From the NCBI GenBank assembly GCA_036426205.1, contig CM071570.1, positions 49,956,984-50,020,983 of the forward strand: a stretch of 64,000 bases of DNA, read 5' to 3'. The notes beneath the pieces were generated by a model. That model made no database searches, had not been told where the DNA came from, and saw only the letters and a program-made list of their open reading frames with translations. The translations under genes were made by a program, and so were the position numbers. Position 1 is the stretch's first letter. Each line of letters begins with the position of its first letter. Shown here one piece after another: positions 12,367-22,930 of this stretch. The stretch comes from Ascaphus truei. Lineage: Eukaryota; Chordata; Amphibia; Anura; Ascaphidae.

Positions 12367-12608
12367 AATAAAATGAGAGAGGAGAGAGAGAGGGGAGAGA
12401 GAGGAGAGAGAGAGGAGAGAGAGAGGGGACTGAGAGGGGAGAGAGAGGGGGAAGAGAGGGGGAAAGAGAGGGGGAAAGAGAGGGGGAAAGAGAGGGGGAA
12501 AGAGAGGGGGAAAGAGAGGGGGAAAGAGAGGGGGAAAGAGAGGGGGAAAGAGAGGGGGAAAGAGAGGGGGAAGAGAGGGGAAAGAGAGGGGGGAAAGAGA
12601 GGGGGAAG
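12367..12608. repeat. GA-rich satellite, 12-bp unit
   Basis: Irregular GAGAGAG at the left passes into a regular array of GGGGGAAAGAGA, about a dozen units, from about 12447. It is low-complexity purine DNA; the long reading frames through it, on both strands, are artefacts of the repeat. Confidence 0.9.
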
Positions 12609-12895
12609 ATGAATATGACTATATTGGACTCTTTCTTTAGCTGTAAATTCAAAACTTTTACTTTTAGCTCAATGCAGCGTAAATGTAGGAGGCTTCTGTG
12701 TCTGTCAAGAAGTTACTGCATCAAAATAGTTTCAGAAAGTCAAAAGAATAACATCAAATGGTCCCCATTTGGTAATGTGTTGGGGCTAAACGAATTTAAA
12801 ATGAATATGAGTGTAGTATATAAAGTCTGACAATACCAGAGCATGCAGAATATTATATATTATAATATATATATATATATATATTTATATTATAT
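12609..12895. other. Noncoding tract ending in a TA microsatellite
   Basis: Nothing recognisable to about 12848, then about 45 bp of (TA)n-like sequence up to the inverted PLE-like arm. Confidence 0.5.
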
Positions 12896-13215
12896 CATAT
12901 GAAAAAAAAAGTAAACGGAGAAAAAACCAGGCGCACAAATAGGGCATTACAATACATAAAATTTGTATACATAGGAACAATAAAATTTTCAAAGGCCCAC
13001 CACAAACAAGTTACAAGCAATCAATAGCATGTATGAGATAGGCCTCTCATGTGGCAACAAGCGCGATCATCACAGTCCGGCTCAGGTCGTCGGCGTCGTC
13101 AGTGACCCATCCTTCTAGTGCAGCCGAAACCGGAAACGTGAACATTCCACACTTAGTGTCAGCAGAGAGGCCTACTCGGGAAAGCAGTGCTTTTTGGAAG
13201 TTCCTCTGTAAGTTT
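12896..13215 (-). repeat. Inverted PLE-like end, left arm
   Basis: This arm matches the reverse complement of about 14500-14787 over ~290-320 bp. Shared stretches include ATCAATAGCATGTATGAGAT, GTCCGGCTCAGGTC and GCAGCCGAAACCGGAAACG. The pair resembles other PLE ends in the window. Divergence between arms shows that it is old. Confidence 0.6.
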
Positions 13216-13870
13216 CGAACAAATCTACGTAAGTACCAGCACTCACTGTACTAATACTAAATGATGAAAACATAGTAGTGTTAATGACAGAATAAAATTA
13301 ATTAAAATGAAACAGCAATAAATCAAATGTGTTTGCGAAGGAAAAACCCGTATATTAATGGGCATTGTCACAAAGTGAGGGTGGGGGGGGGAAAGGAAAA
13401 GGGGGAAAAACATGAACACACAGGAATAGGTACCAACAAAACGAAACGGAGAAGATGGTAGTTTTTGCAGGGGGGGGGAACCGTTCGAGGACTACCATTT
13501 CATCTTGGCCCATTCCCCCTGGTCCAAAAGGACCGAGAGTACTCCCTAGCCTCCCTTCCCCTATCCACATGGTCAAATCAGAACCCTGAAAATAGATAGC
13601 AAAACATATAGTGTAGGCATAAATACAGCTAAAACCAGCTAATAGCAGGGCGAGCAAGAATTCCACTAGGGTTCAGTAAAAGCAACACAAGCTTGCAAGA
13701 AAGCAGCATGAGCACCAGGAGTCCAACAGTCAGTGAAAGGTTAATGAGAAAAGTAATTAAGTGATCAAACCTCAGTGGCTCTGCTTCCTTAGCTGTCGTT
13801 GTGGAGTGCTAGTGTGGAGCCACTGAGGGTATATATAATATATATATAGTAATTATATATACTATACGCA
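13216..13870. other. Interior of the inverted pair, no gene
   Basis: A G-rich stretch lies near 13375-13395 and a second at 13470-13480. A short TATATA run lies at 13832-13862. No protein similarity is visible. Confidence 0.4.
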
Positions 13871-14487
13871 TTCCCCTCCTGAAATCCCCTATCCTGGCTA
13901 TTCCCAATCAATCCCGAACTCACACTCATTCTTCTCCATCACTTCTAAAAGCTTTACACTCTTGCCCCTCTTACATCTCAGCCCTAATTATCGCTTATTC
14001 ACCATCCCGACTCTTGCGGTTTCTGATCAAGATGTCTTCTTTCTACCCCTTTTTATCTAAAGCCCTCTCCCGCCTTAAACCTTTTTCACTGACTGCCCCA
14101 CCACCTCTGGAATGCCCTTCCCCTCAGTACCCGACTAGCACCCTCTCTATCCCCTTGAAGACCCACCTTAAGACACACTTGCTTAAAGAAGCATACGAAA
14201 GCACTGTAAACATTCTGAACACATGATACATAAAGCTTGGCCCCCCCTGTAGACGCACTTACCAGAACTCCCTCCTGACTGCTTGGACGTTCTCCCCTAC
14301 CTACCAAATATAGATTGTAAGCTCCTCGGGGCAGGGACTCCTCTTCCTTAATGTTATGTGTTTTGTCTAAAAGGGCAACTTATTCCCATGATCTGGTTTA
14401 TTTATTTAATTGTATATTATTCGATACCCCAGGATATACTGAATAGCGATACTGTACATAATGGGATATATAAATAACGCACATACA
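13871..14487 (+). mobile_element. L2/CR1-like LINE, 3' end with ORF2 C-terminus
   Basis: A 5'-truncated non-LTR retrotransposon copy. The decayed frame near 14014-14226 ends in a TAPPPLECPSPQYPTSTLS-like stretch followed by KTHLKTHLLKEAYES, the usual C-terminus of L2/CR1-clade ORF2. The 3'UTR has GATTGTAAGCTCCTCGGGGC (~14312) and a degenerate GCGATAC..GGGATATATAAATAA end, matching the better copy at 33256-33868. It lies inside the inverted PLE pair, so it probably inserted there later. Confidence 0.65.
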
Positions 14488-14499
14488 ATACCAATTACA

Positions 14500-14787
14500 A
14501 TACAGAGGACATTCGCAAGGCACTGCTTCCATGAGGGACCTCTCTTGCTGAACACGAGGTATTCCGTTTCCGGTTTCGGCTGCACGAAACGAGGGTCACG
14601 TGGACGCGCCAGTTGACCTGAGCCGGACATGATGAGCGAGCTGTTGGCACAGGAGCCATCTCATACATGCTATTGATTGCTGTACTTTGTGAGTGGGCAT
14701 TGAAAGATTTTATGTTCTCTAATACAATTTTAGTTTGTAATGCAATAGGTGGTGCGTGCTGTTTTCTCTTTCCTTTTTTTTCAGATA
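14500..14787 (+). repeat. Inverted PLE-like end, right arm, with intron-like module
   Basis: It is the partner of 12896-13215. A donor-like CTTTGTGAGTG starts a possible intron at 14689 and a pyrimidine tract ends in CAG at 14784 (96 bp), followed by ATATG. A very similar module lies at 16347-16452. PLEs are known to retain introns; splicing here is inference. Confidence 0.55.
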
Positions 14788-15349
14788 TGATTAGGGACTG
14801 GTGGTCCCTTTGAACGGGCTGAAGGAACTGGAAGCTAATATCATTGGAACAGGGACTTGGTGTATTGGAGGTTTTTCATTTTTATTATTTTTTTGTTTTT
14901 GATAATATTTTTCATTTTTTTCACTTATCAACATAATATTTTACATTTTGGTATTTTATTAAACTTACATTTTATAGGTATTATTAATTTTAATTATAAT
15001 CAGTGATGAATCAAATATTGTACTATTTTTTGTCGTATATCATAGCTGTATCAGCCAATATCTAGCACGCCCACCACTAAAGACATTCATGATTAGCAAT
15101 TGTTTTTCATAATTCACTTTAGGCGGTTATAAAAATAGAGGCGCTACTTCATCTTTTGCTTGTTTTGTATATAGTAATTAGATATAATATATATAATTAA
15201 TATATATATACACATGAAGGTCAGTCAGCACCACGTGTAGAAGAAAAGGTGTATAGCAGAAGCTGGTCCCATAGAGAATAAGTATGATACGAACCAATCA
15301 AAAAGACCAGTTAAAGAGCAGAAGACCGCACGGGGTTAATCAAAAATAT
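14788..15349 (+). other. AT-rich PLE-tail-like DNA
   Basis: Repeated TTTTTCATTTTT-type stretches follow the possible splice acceptor, much like those at 16575-16650. A (TA)n run lies at 15180-15215. No gene. Confidence 0.4.
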
Positions 15350-15475
15350 ATATTCACAACATTGAAATACACTTAAGCCCAACGTTCGGTCCCCAGAGGA
15401 CTCAAGCACGGCCCGAGGAAGGTCCTCTGTGGGAACGGAAACGTTGGTGTACGTGATTTCATGTTGTGAATGATA
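15350..15475. repeat. Small inverted dimer of PLE tails with a hammerhead-like core
   Basis: Left TTCACAAC..CCAACGTTC..GGTCCCC and right GGTCCTC..GAAACGTTGG..GTTGTGAA are reverse complements around 15405. The right strand has CCGAGGA (15413-15419), a short stem II, GAAAC and a GTT triplet. The left arm carries the same motif on the minus strand but with CGAACG. Confidence 0.55.
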
Positions 15476-15674
15476 GATTTTTGCGATACCACGTGCGCGC
15501 GTTGCTGTCTCTTTACATTAATATATATGGAAAATACCTTACCCCAAATATTATCAGGTATAGCAGTAGACACCCTAGTAAGTAAGACTTGACTTTTCAT
15601 GCTAAGCATCACCCTTTATCAAGAGTCATATCTGCCATCAATTTTTGTGTAATTTTTTTCCCCCAAGGCATTAA

Positions 15675-15900
15675 GGGGCCTATGCAGAAAGGGCCGAAAA
15701 ATTGCATTCGCCAGGGTTTCAATTCGCCAGGTTTTTGGCGTGTTAACCTCGCTGTATGCAGGAAGGGCCGAATCCCTGGAGAATGAATGCGCCACCACCA
15801 TTTGATAAAATGGCTAGTAACCGGTGGTGAAATGGCTGCCTGGCGAGAAACTGCCGAGAAGACGTCCCCTGGCGAGATGTGTTTGCAGCAGAGAGAGATC
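15675..15900 (+). mobile_element. Left end of a Harbinger-type DNA element
   Basis: The end reads GGGGCCTATGCAGA and is preceded by TAA (15672-15674). The inverted match TCTGCATAGGCCC followed by TAA is at 19916-19931. GGGCC-like termini with 3-bp TWA duplications are typical of PIF/Harbinger elements. No transposase is present, so it is non-autonomous or gutted. The interior is filled with other repeats. Confidence 0.45.
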
Positions 15901-15974
15901 CGCTGCTGAGCGTGAACCCGAGTGCTATAGAGGGTTCTCTCTCTCCCTGTTCACCATCATAAAAACAGGACAGG

Positions 15975-16014
15975 TTCTCTGACGCATTTCGTCTAAGAGA
16001 CTTTTTCAAAGAGA
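15975..16014 (-). ncRNA. Hammerhead-like motif, minus strand
   Basis: On the minus strand: stem I TCTCT with AGAGA, stem II GTCT with AGAC, GAAA, and a GTC triplet. The first box is UUGAAAA, changed from CUGANGA. It faces away from the motif at 16071, 56 bp off, as in a head-to-head pair. Confidence 0.55.
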
Positions 16015-16070
16015 CAGGTCTGTGATCCCGGCAGCAGATAAGGGCTGGACTTTTACCCATGATTCATCAG

Positions 16071-16112
16071 CCCTTTGAGAAAGTCGCCGATTGGTGACGA
16101 AACGCATCAGGG
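16071..16112 (+). ncRNA. Hammerhead-like motif, plus strand
   Basis: Stem I CCCT with AGGG, a 6-bp stem II (GTCGCC with GGTGAC, one G-U pair), GAAAC, and an ATC in place of GTC. The first box is UUGAGAA. It forms a divergent pair with the minus-strand motif at 15975-16014. Confidence 0.6.
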
Positions 16113-16845
16113 AAGCGCGATTACGTCACGAAGACGCTGCACACGCGCACGAGGCCATACCAAGCGCGGGAAGATTACAGCGGCCATTCGAAGTGGAGAG
16201 CTGAATTTGAACAGCATACAGACGGTATAACGGCGTCCTTATCCGGTTGGCGGTGATCTTGATCAGCTATCTGGAAGTGACTTCGCCCAGCAGTACCGGA
16301 TGGTGGTGATATAATTCACAAACTGCATTTTAAAACTTTTTATCTTGTGAGTGCGATTCCCCCCCCCCCCTTCCACCCCTTCCCTAATTTTATAATAAAT
16401 CACGCAGTATTATGCTATGGGGCGTGCGCTCTCTCTCTTTTTCTGTTTGTAGATATCCGTGGAGGTGGTTTATCCCTTGTGAGAGCAGCAGAAGATCCCT
16501 TGCACACATCCTATACCTCCTATTATGGACTGATTATTGAAGGACTGGTTGGATTTTATATTATAACTTTGCACTTATTTTTCATTTTTTCATTTTTCAA
16601 CTTTTTTAGCACTTTTTGCACACTTTTTATTTTTATTTTTTACCCACATTAATGTAATATTCCATGGTGTTGTTTTAAGTATATTTGTTTATTATGCTTA
16701 GTATCTAATAGTTTTATCACATATGTTCATCTTGATTTTTAAACACATTTAGGAATCTTACACACTTTTCGTATATAAGATATTAGCACTACAGTTTATT
16801 AATATACATAGCAATAGAGTATTTTTTTTGGCGCCACATTTTTTG

Positions 16846-16848
<3 letters not shown>
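16113..16848 (+). repeat. PLE 3' end with an intron-like module
   Basis: Noncoding DNA downstream of the hammerhead motif. A donor-like CTTGTGAGTGCG begins a possible 106-bp intron at 16347 and CTTTTTCTGTTTGTAG ends it at 16452, followed by ATATCC. AT-rich TTTTTCATTTTT runs then lead to a (TA)n tract, in the same order as at 14689-14960. Confidence 0.5.

Positions 16849-16897
<49 letters not shown>
16849..16897. repeat. TA microsatellite
   Basis: An uninterrupted (TA)n run of about 48 bases at the outer edge of the PLE end. Confidence 0.95.
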
Positions 16898-16899
<2 letters not shown>

Positions 16900-17079
16900 C
16901 ATGATGAAGCGAATGTACAAATTCATGGGTGAAGGGTGGGTATCGGGCCAGTGTGGCTTAACCCCTTAATTACCTTTGCGGTTATTATCCGATAAGGTGT
17001 TTAAGGGGTTAATTGATATCTGAATGTAATTGAAATGTATTGGCTTTGTATTGGCTATGTTTTTTGTGGTAATGGAAGA

Positions 17080-18855
17080 ACAAGGGAAGCGTTGATACCT
17101 TAAAAAGAAATAAAATACATAGTGCAAACTATAGCAATACGTCAATAGGAGCTCACAAAAGAGCACCTCTACTATTAAATGGTAAACAGACTTGAGTGCC
17201 ACAGATGGAGGCTGAATGGAGGAGGTGTAAACTCAAGGAAGATAAACACACACGGAGCCCAGGTAAAATCACACAGTTTATCCAAACACAATAAAAATTG
17301 GAGGCTTACAAGATCCCAATGGGATAACAGCACAGGACGTTGGTGATCGCAATATCCCATAACAGCGTCTCTACTGCATCAAACCGCCATGGTGCATCAC
17401 AGCCTGGAGCCGACACATCACTTCTGGTCTTAGTAGCCGATACGTCACTTCCAGTGTCGCCGCCGGTTGGAAAATGACTTCACGGGATTCCAGGCAATCT
17501 CTCCCTCTCAATCGTAGGGTCACGCTCTATACGTTTCACCGTTCTGAATGACGGCTTCGTCAGGAGTAGCAGTGACCTGTTACAGGTGTCCTTTTATACC
17601 CATAAAACTATCAATACCCTCTCCACCTATAGGATAATTGATACAACATCCCTAATTCGTGGGCAGATGAACTAAATGCCTCAACAAGCCGGGATATATA
17701 CATATTTGAACATTTATAACAATTTATTTATACATTCACAATAAAAAGTTTTAATAAAATGAATAAATCAACAAATTAAAAAAGATTCTCCTTTACATTC
17801 ATAAGGAACGAATCGTAAATAGAAAAAAATAAAAGTAGTACTCTTTAGTTCTATCATATACAAAAATCGCTTGGTTCTGTCCTACTCTTAATAACTTTCT
17901 ACAGTACATAAGGGACGGCGATAGATGAATCTTGAAAATATGAACCAAAGAAAGTTTGATTAAGAGACAACATATTATCAAATTTCAAAGTCCTCATATA
18001 TAAACACACACAAAAATGGGCCATATTCTCAAAGGATGCTCTTAGCCATATTTATGAAAACAATACCATTCTATCAGACACCGATCGGATCAAAAAAATA
18101 TGGATTCAAGTCAAAGTGAAAAAACCCAAAAGCATGTGAAAAGTAACAAATGCATAATCCCATAAAAAATCATATAAACATTATTATACAAAAATCTATA
18201 TAAAATATGCAAAAATATTAAAGAAAAATATTAAAGAAAAACACCTAACTCAAAATCCACATTCAGGCCTTGCGGCACTAAGGTTTTTAGAGAAAAGATC
18301 CAAAAACTCTCTCTCTTTTTTAGTGCAACATTCCTGTCCCCACCTCTCCAGTGGGGCAGTACGTGTTCAAGCACTGTGAACCTAAGGCTTGAAGTGTACC
18401 CTGATGTTTTAAAATGAAATGGTTGATAAAAAGTGCGTTGTAACACCTCTCCTCACATTGCCAATGTGTTCCAGAATACGTGTTTTTACCGGCCGAGTGG
18501 TCTGGCCTACATATTGTAGCCCACATGGGCATTGTATAAGGTAAACCACGTATTCTGTCCTACATGTAATGTGTTGTTTAATAGAAAACCTCTCTTTTGT
18601 AATATTTGACTGGAATCCAAATTTGTCATCAGTTCTATGTCTACATGCTAAGCATGTTGTACAGCCAAAAAAAACCTTGATTTGAGGTAACCACCTGTTC
18701 CCCTCTTTAGAAACTTTTTGCAAAGCACTGGGTGCTAATGTATTCTTCAATGAATTAGCTTTTTTGAAAATAACCGTTGGTTGTTCAGGAACTATTTCAC
18801 CCAAAATTGAATCACTTTGTACAATATGCCAGTGTTTACGTATGATTTTAACTTT
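17080..18855 (-). pseudogene. 5'-truncated PLE, GIY-YIG endonuclease, tail and hammerhead
   Basis: Reading on the minus strand, coding begins near 18855 with KIIRKHWHIV, then IVPEQPTVIFKKANSLKNTL, a Cys pair (CTTCLAC, ~18650) and the GIY-YIG signature YVVYLIQCPCGLQYVGQTTR (~18530). The frame shifts at about 18420 and ends near 18232 after WIFSLKTL. About 650 bp further lies a hammerhead motif (17567-17525) and then a terminal part like those at 37029-37620 and 57724-58122. The RT is absent through 5' truncation. It is another PLE family, not a copy of the 4.4-7.8 kb element. Confidence 0.8.
17525..17567 (-). ncRNA. Hammerhead-like motif with full consensus core
   Basis: On the minus strand the core is CUGACGA, then a stem II of CCGT with ACGG, GAAAC, and a GTA triplet; CTC and GAG can form stem I. 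All conserved core positions that I can check are kept, unlike most other copies here. Stem I is short, so folding strength is uncertain. Confidence 0.65.
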
Positions 18856-19142
18856 TATTAGTATTCACTTGCACTATGTTTAGCTGATTAGATATTGAGC
18901 ACCATCTAGTGTGTTTTCTGTGTTTTTTGTGGGCAAGACAAGGATGTTGCTGGCGACTGAGACTTCTTATTGATAAGGTCAGTAGTACTTTATTTATTTG
19001 AATATGCTAGTTAATGTTTTTAATAATGGGCAAATAATCTATTATCCCTATCTGGATAAAAGTTATTTTGCACATTATTGTACTGTAGGTGTTGGGGGGG
19101 GGGGGGGGGGTATGTATTGAATGTATAGGCCAGGTTTATTTT
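18856..19142. other. Noncoding, with a poly-G run
   Basis: No gene. A run of about 16 G lies near 19095-19110. Confidence 0.5.
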
Positions 19143-19616
19143 TTTTACATTCAGGGTTTGTTCCGTGGTTCCGCGTGAGACCTATGGAGACCACCTGTGG
19201 TCTCCTCGGGTATCTCACGGGTATCAGGCTGGTGTTTCCACGGGTGACACATGCGGGGATGAAGCGGTGGCCTCACATCTGTGGGGGCACCGTGGACCCG
19301 TAGTCTGCGGGGATGAAGCGGTGGTCCACATCCGTGGGGGCACCGCGGACCCGTAGTGAGCACTCGTGAGTTCCCCAGACCCCCATGGGCACAACCCGAG
19401 GCCCCACAGACACCTGTGGGTCCGACCCGGGGCTCCCAGACATCCTTGGGCCTACCGTGGGGACCCAATTGTGGCCCACAGTGACCAAGGAGACCACCTG
19501 GGGGCCATGGCGCTTGGCGGGACGCACCAGCAGGCCTCCAGAACCTGTTTGAAAAGGGCTGCTGGTACCCTGTAGGTCTGTCAGGTGCCCCGTCAGCCCA
19601 CGGGGACTCATTGATG
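19143..19616. repeat. GC-rich minisatellite
   Basis: An isolated GC-rich block in AT-rich surroundings. A ~60-bp unit with GGGGATGAAGCGGTGG, GTGGGGGCACCG and GGACCCGTAG occurs twice in tandem (~19254-19355), and related CCCACAG..GACC pieces follow. The overlapping frames on both strands are products of this composition, not genes. Confidence 0.6.
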
Positions 19617-19658
19617 TGCATATATGTGTATGTTAGGGGTTATAGGGGTTGTTGTTAT

Positions 19659-19692
<34 letters not shown>

Positions 19693-19789
19693 ATATATAT
19701 TTATATTCATTTATTTATTTAGATTTATTTATTTATTGTGGGGTTGCTGTGTGTGATTTTTTTTATTGTGGGTAGCGGGGGTGGGTGAA
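19617..19789. repeat. TA microsatellite and AT-rich spacer
   Basis: (TA)n with a few interruptions at 19656-19703, followed by TTATTTAT-type repeats. Confidence 0.8.
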
Positions 19790-19928
19790 GGGGGTATTTT
19801 TTTCCAAGAAACAAAAACTGGGGGATTTTCCTCATCTCGCCAGTTTTTCGCCATTTACTAAATTGCTCTAGGCATATTTGGCAAAAAACTGTCGAGATTG
19901 GGCTTCTCGCAGCTCTCTGCATAGGCCC
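19790..19928 (-). mobile_element. Right end of the Harbinger-type element
   Basis: It ends TCTGCATAGGCCC followed by TAA (19929-19931), the inverse of the left end at 15675. Both ends also share TCGCCAG-like and CGAGA-like stretches further in. If this pairing is right, some 3.9 kb of other repeats lie within the element. Confidence 0.45.
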
Positions 19929-19931
19929 TAA

Positions 19932-20640
19932 GTCAAAGCGCATGTCACATTTGCTTAAATTCGTATCATACAGAATAACTCTTTATATAGGGCTATCTGC
20001 CCAAAATGTTGCCATGTTTTGGAGACTTTGCCAGAATCTTCTAAAAATGTTGCTGGAATTTTCTAGAATTGCATAAACAACAGGGCTGCTGACAGATTTC
20101 CCAGGGTCCAGTACTACAGTTTTGACCAAGCCCCCAAGGCCACCCCCCATGTCACTGGTCTTGCGAACCCCCACCATCTTTCACACCTCCTCACTCTCCT
20201 CCTTCTCTATCCCACCTCCCCATCTATTTCTCTCCCCCTTTTCTCTTAGTCTCCCCCCTCTCTTCCTCACTCACTCTCCACCCTCACACCACTGCCTATT
20301 CCTTACTCCCTCTCTTGCACCCACTCCCACACTCTCTCCCCTCCACTATCACTTAATAACCCCCCTAACTATATTCTGCTCCCTAAACCCACCTCCTCAC
20401 ACTCATTCCCTCCTACCCCCTGGCAACACACATACAATTCCCCCCAATACCCATACAATATCCCCTCACCCAATTCACCCCAACAATAATTACCCCCCAC
20501 ACTAATTACCCCACAACAATACCCACACAATCCACCCCACACAACACTACCACCCATCCCCAAATAAATACAACACTACACCAGGTATAAAAGCTGCTAT
20601 TCCACTAAATTGTAGTGGTTCTGTGCCCTCCCTCAGTGGA
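19932..20640. repeat. C-rich low-complexity DNA and minisatellite
   Basis: From about 20140 to 20580 the plus strand is almost without G: CTCCC and CACCC runs pass into ACAATACCCACACAATCC-like units. The apparent proline- and serine-rich frame through it is compositional. Confidence 0.7.
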
Positions 20641-21020
20641 GTGGGAGCGATTCCACCTTGCCCCATCAGGGGGTAAGGGGGCTAAGGATGGGTTTTTGGG
20701 GCCTTAAGACCTTGGGTCTAATCCAGGGAAGGGAGAGAAGTTTGAGTATACGGAGCCTTTTTCAATATACCATCATCTGCCTATGTGTGTTTATGGAGGA
20801 GGGGTGCTTGTGGGGAGAACTACTGTCCCTGGCAGGAGCCCTGCAAGATGAAAGCGCTGCACTGGAAGACCTGAACTGAGAACCTGCCGTGTTGAACCTC
20901 CCTAACACCATCTGCGGAGCACTCAGTCTGCGGTGAGCCTACAGGTATGCACCACCACACCGGTAACATGTGGCACATATCCCAGAAGAGCAGATCTTCC
21001 TTAGGGGGGGGATATGGATG
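20641..21020. other. Possible LTR fragment
   Basis: The stretch near 20770-20950 resembles in order and wording the end of the gypsy LTR at 45480-45640 (GTGTGT, GGAGGGG, TGCACTG and CCTACAGGTA). No TG/CA ends or TSD could be set. No gene. Confidence 0.25.
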
Positions 21021-21201
21021 CTACACATACAACACTACCCCCACCCCCAAATACATACAACACTAGCCCCCATCCCCAAATACATACTACACTACCTCCC
21101 ATTCCCACATACATGCAACACTACTCCCATCACCATATACATACAACACTAAACCCCATCCCCAAATACAAACTACACTACCTCCCATTCCCACATACAT
21201 G
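21021..21201. repeat. ACATACAACACTACCCCC minisatellite, left part
   Basis: Diverged units of about 30 bp built on AAATACATACAACACTACC and CCCATTCCCA. The array is cut by an LTR at 21202 and resumes at 22863. Confidence 0.75.
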
Positions 21202-22858
21202 TGTAATGGGTATTCCCCCCCCCCACCCAATCGCAGATATAGTGTGGGTGCGGAGAACATACAGTGTTACCAGGTGTGGTGCTTTACCTGCTTGGCTCAC
21301 AGGAGGGCTGAGCTTCCGCCATGGGGAACCTGGGGCAATTATACTAGGAGTAACCTTGTACTCGGTACAGCGCCTCCACCTGTGATGGTTCCTAGCAGAG
21401 CAGGAATGTTTCCTCGCAGGACATATACAATAACTCACACACCGTAATGTATGATAACCAATAACGTTTACTTGGGAACATAAGAAACAACATACAACAC
21501 ACCATAAAATATCTACGGGTGTCCCTCTCTAGAGGCGACACTGACGCTTCCCCAACACAGGATGATCCCACCCCATGTCCATAGGATCCCCACCCAATGT
21601 CCCGCACTCTTGCAGAGAGAGGATATGGGTGACTGCGCAGTCACTATTAAACTAAGGGCCCGTTTGTGCACTTGTTGACATAAAGTACCTGCCCGAGCAC
21701 TCCTGTGCTCGGATCAGTAACTGGCTTCACAAAGGATCCGGCGACCGAAGAACACCGGAACCACCTCCCGGACGATCCCACCCGGAGGACTGCTGCAGCC
21801 GCCACGATGAACTGCGCCCACCTCGCTGCACGGAGGCGCAGCGCCCGCTGAGTCCCTAACTGACTCTTATAACTACAGGGACAATACTGTACAATAGGCC
21901 TTCCCTACAGCACCGCAACCTTGATGGCTTAGGGGGAAACTCCTAGGGGCCTACAGGCGTTAACAGCCTGCTCCGCTCCCCTAACTGATCCCAATCCTAA
22001 CTCTTCTGATAACTAACAGCGCATGCAGCAATGCACTGCACCTTAACACTAGGCCCTCTTGTCCGCCCTCAAAACACTGACCGCTGTGATTCCGGACAAT
22101 AAGGCACCTCACGACACTTCGGGCATCGTCCCTAATCTAGGGCCGTCCCTGGTCAATTACCCACTAGCTTACGAGTGAGTTGGGGCCTACCTGGGATAGA
22201 GGGGACCTTTCCTGTTGCAGGAACTTCACTCGCTCCTTGCACCCTTCCTTCCCCTTCTGCTCCCTGCTCCAACTGCTGTAAGTGACAGGGTCCCTAACCT
22301 GAGGGCTGTCCCTGGCAACAGTCACTCTAATGGGTGAGTCAGAGTTATCTCGGGCCTTGGGGGTTACTGGCCTAGTACAGGGAGTCACTGAAATGTATCC
22401 TTCTGCCTGCAGGGAGATCCTAAGCCCTATTGGCTCCCTGGCATCACATGGGGCGCGCAGAGGCTCATGGGACTCGTAGTCCCTGCCTAGAGCCTTCCCT
22501 GGTAGGCTAGGGTTTGCGCGCCCTATCCTCGCGCATGCGCAACTCCTCCTGGCTCCTGTAAGGCTCCCTGCCTCGTCCCTACTCTGTCCCTGCACTCGCG
22601 CGACTTGTCCTGGCTCTGGGAGACCTTCTGCGCTTGCGCGTTCACTGCGCATGCGCGAACCACTATGCAATGGCGGCACCCTCACCGCCCAGCTCCGGGA
22701 GCGCCGGGAGTCCTGTGCTGTCCCCAGCAACCCCCAAGCCGGGGCCTGACCGCCCTCACCCCTGCGAGCGCCGGGCGGGGCCGCCATTGGACTCAGCGGC
22801 ACCCGCGATCGCCAGCAAGGTGAGGGGGGTGCTGGCAGGCAGGGGAGACCTTGCTACA
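21202..22858. mobile_element. Solo LTR, ~1.66 kb, 4-bp TSD
   Basis: It begins TGTAATGGG-like (TG) and ends TTGCTACA (CA). CATG stands on both sides (21198-21201 and 22859-22862), and the same minisatellite resumes after it. That identifies one insertion later reduced to a solo LTR by recombination. The right third is GC-rich with CpG-rich stretches. Related wording (CAGGAGGGCTGAG, CTTCCGCC, AGCGCCTCCA) occurs in 35961-36683. Orientation and superfamily (gypsy or ERV) cannot be set. The frames in it are not convincing genes. Confidence 0.65.
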
Positions 22859-22862
22859 CATG

Positions 22863-22930
22863 CAACACTAACCCCCATTCACAAATACATACAGCACTAC
22901 CCCCTACCCACAAATACATAAAACACTATC
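22863..22930. repeat. Minisatellite, right part
   Basis: It continues the ATACATACAACACTACCCCC-type array interrupted at 21201. Confidence 0.7.

Noticed and set aside
12316..12652. Arg/Glu/Gly- and Ser/Pro/Leu-rich frames on both strands.
   Set aside because: They are translations of the GGGGGAAAGAGA array.
19151..19621. A 156-codon minus-strand frame rich in Gly, Pro and His.
   Set aside because: It translates the GC-rich minisatellite; frames on both strands are open.
22164..22802. A 212-codon minus-strand frame.
   Set aside because: It lies inside the solo LTR, in CpG-rich DNA with few stop codons, and shows no domain.
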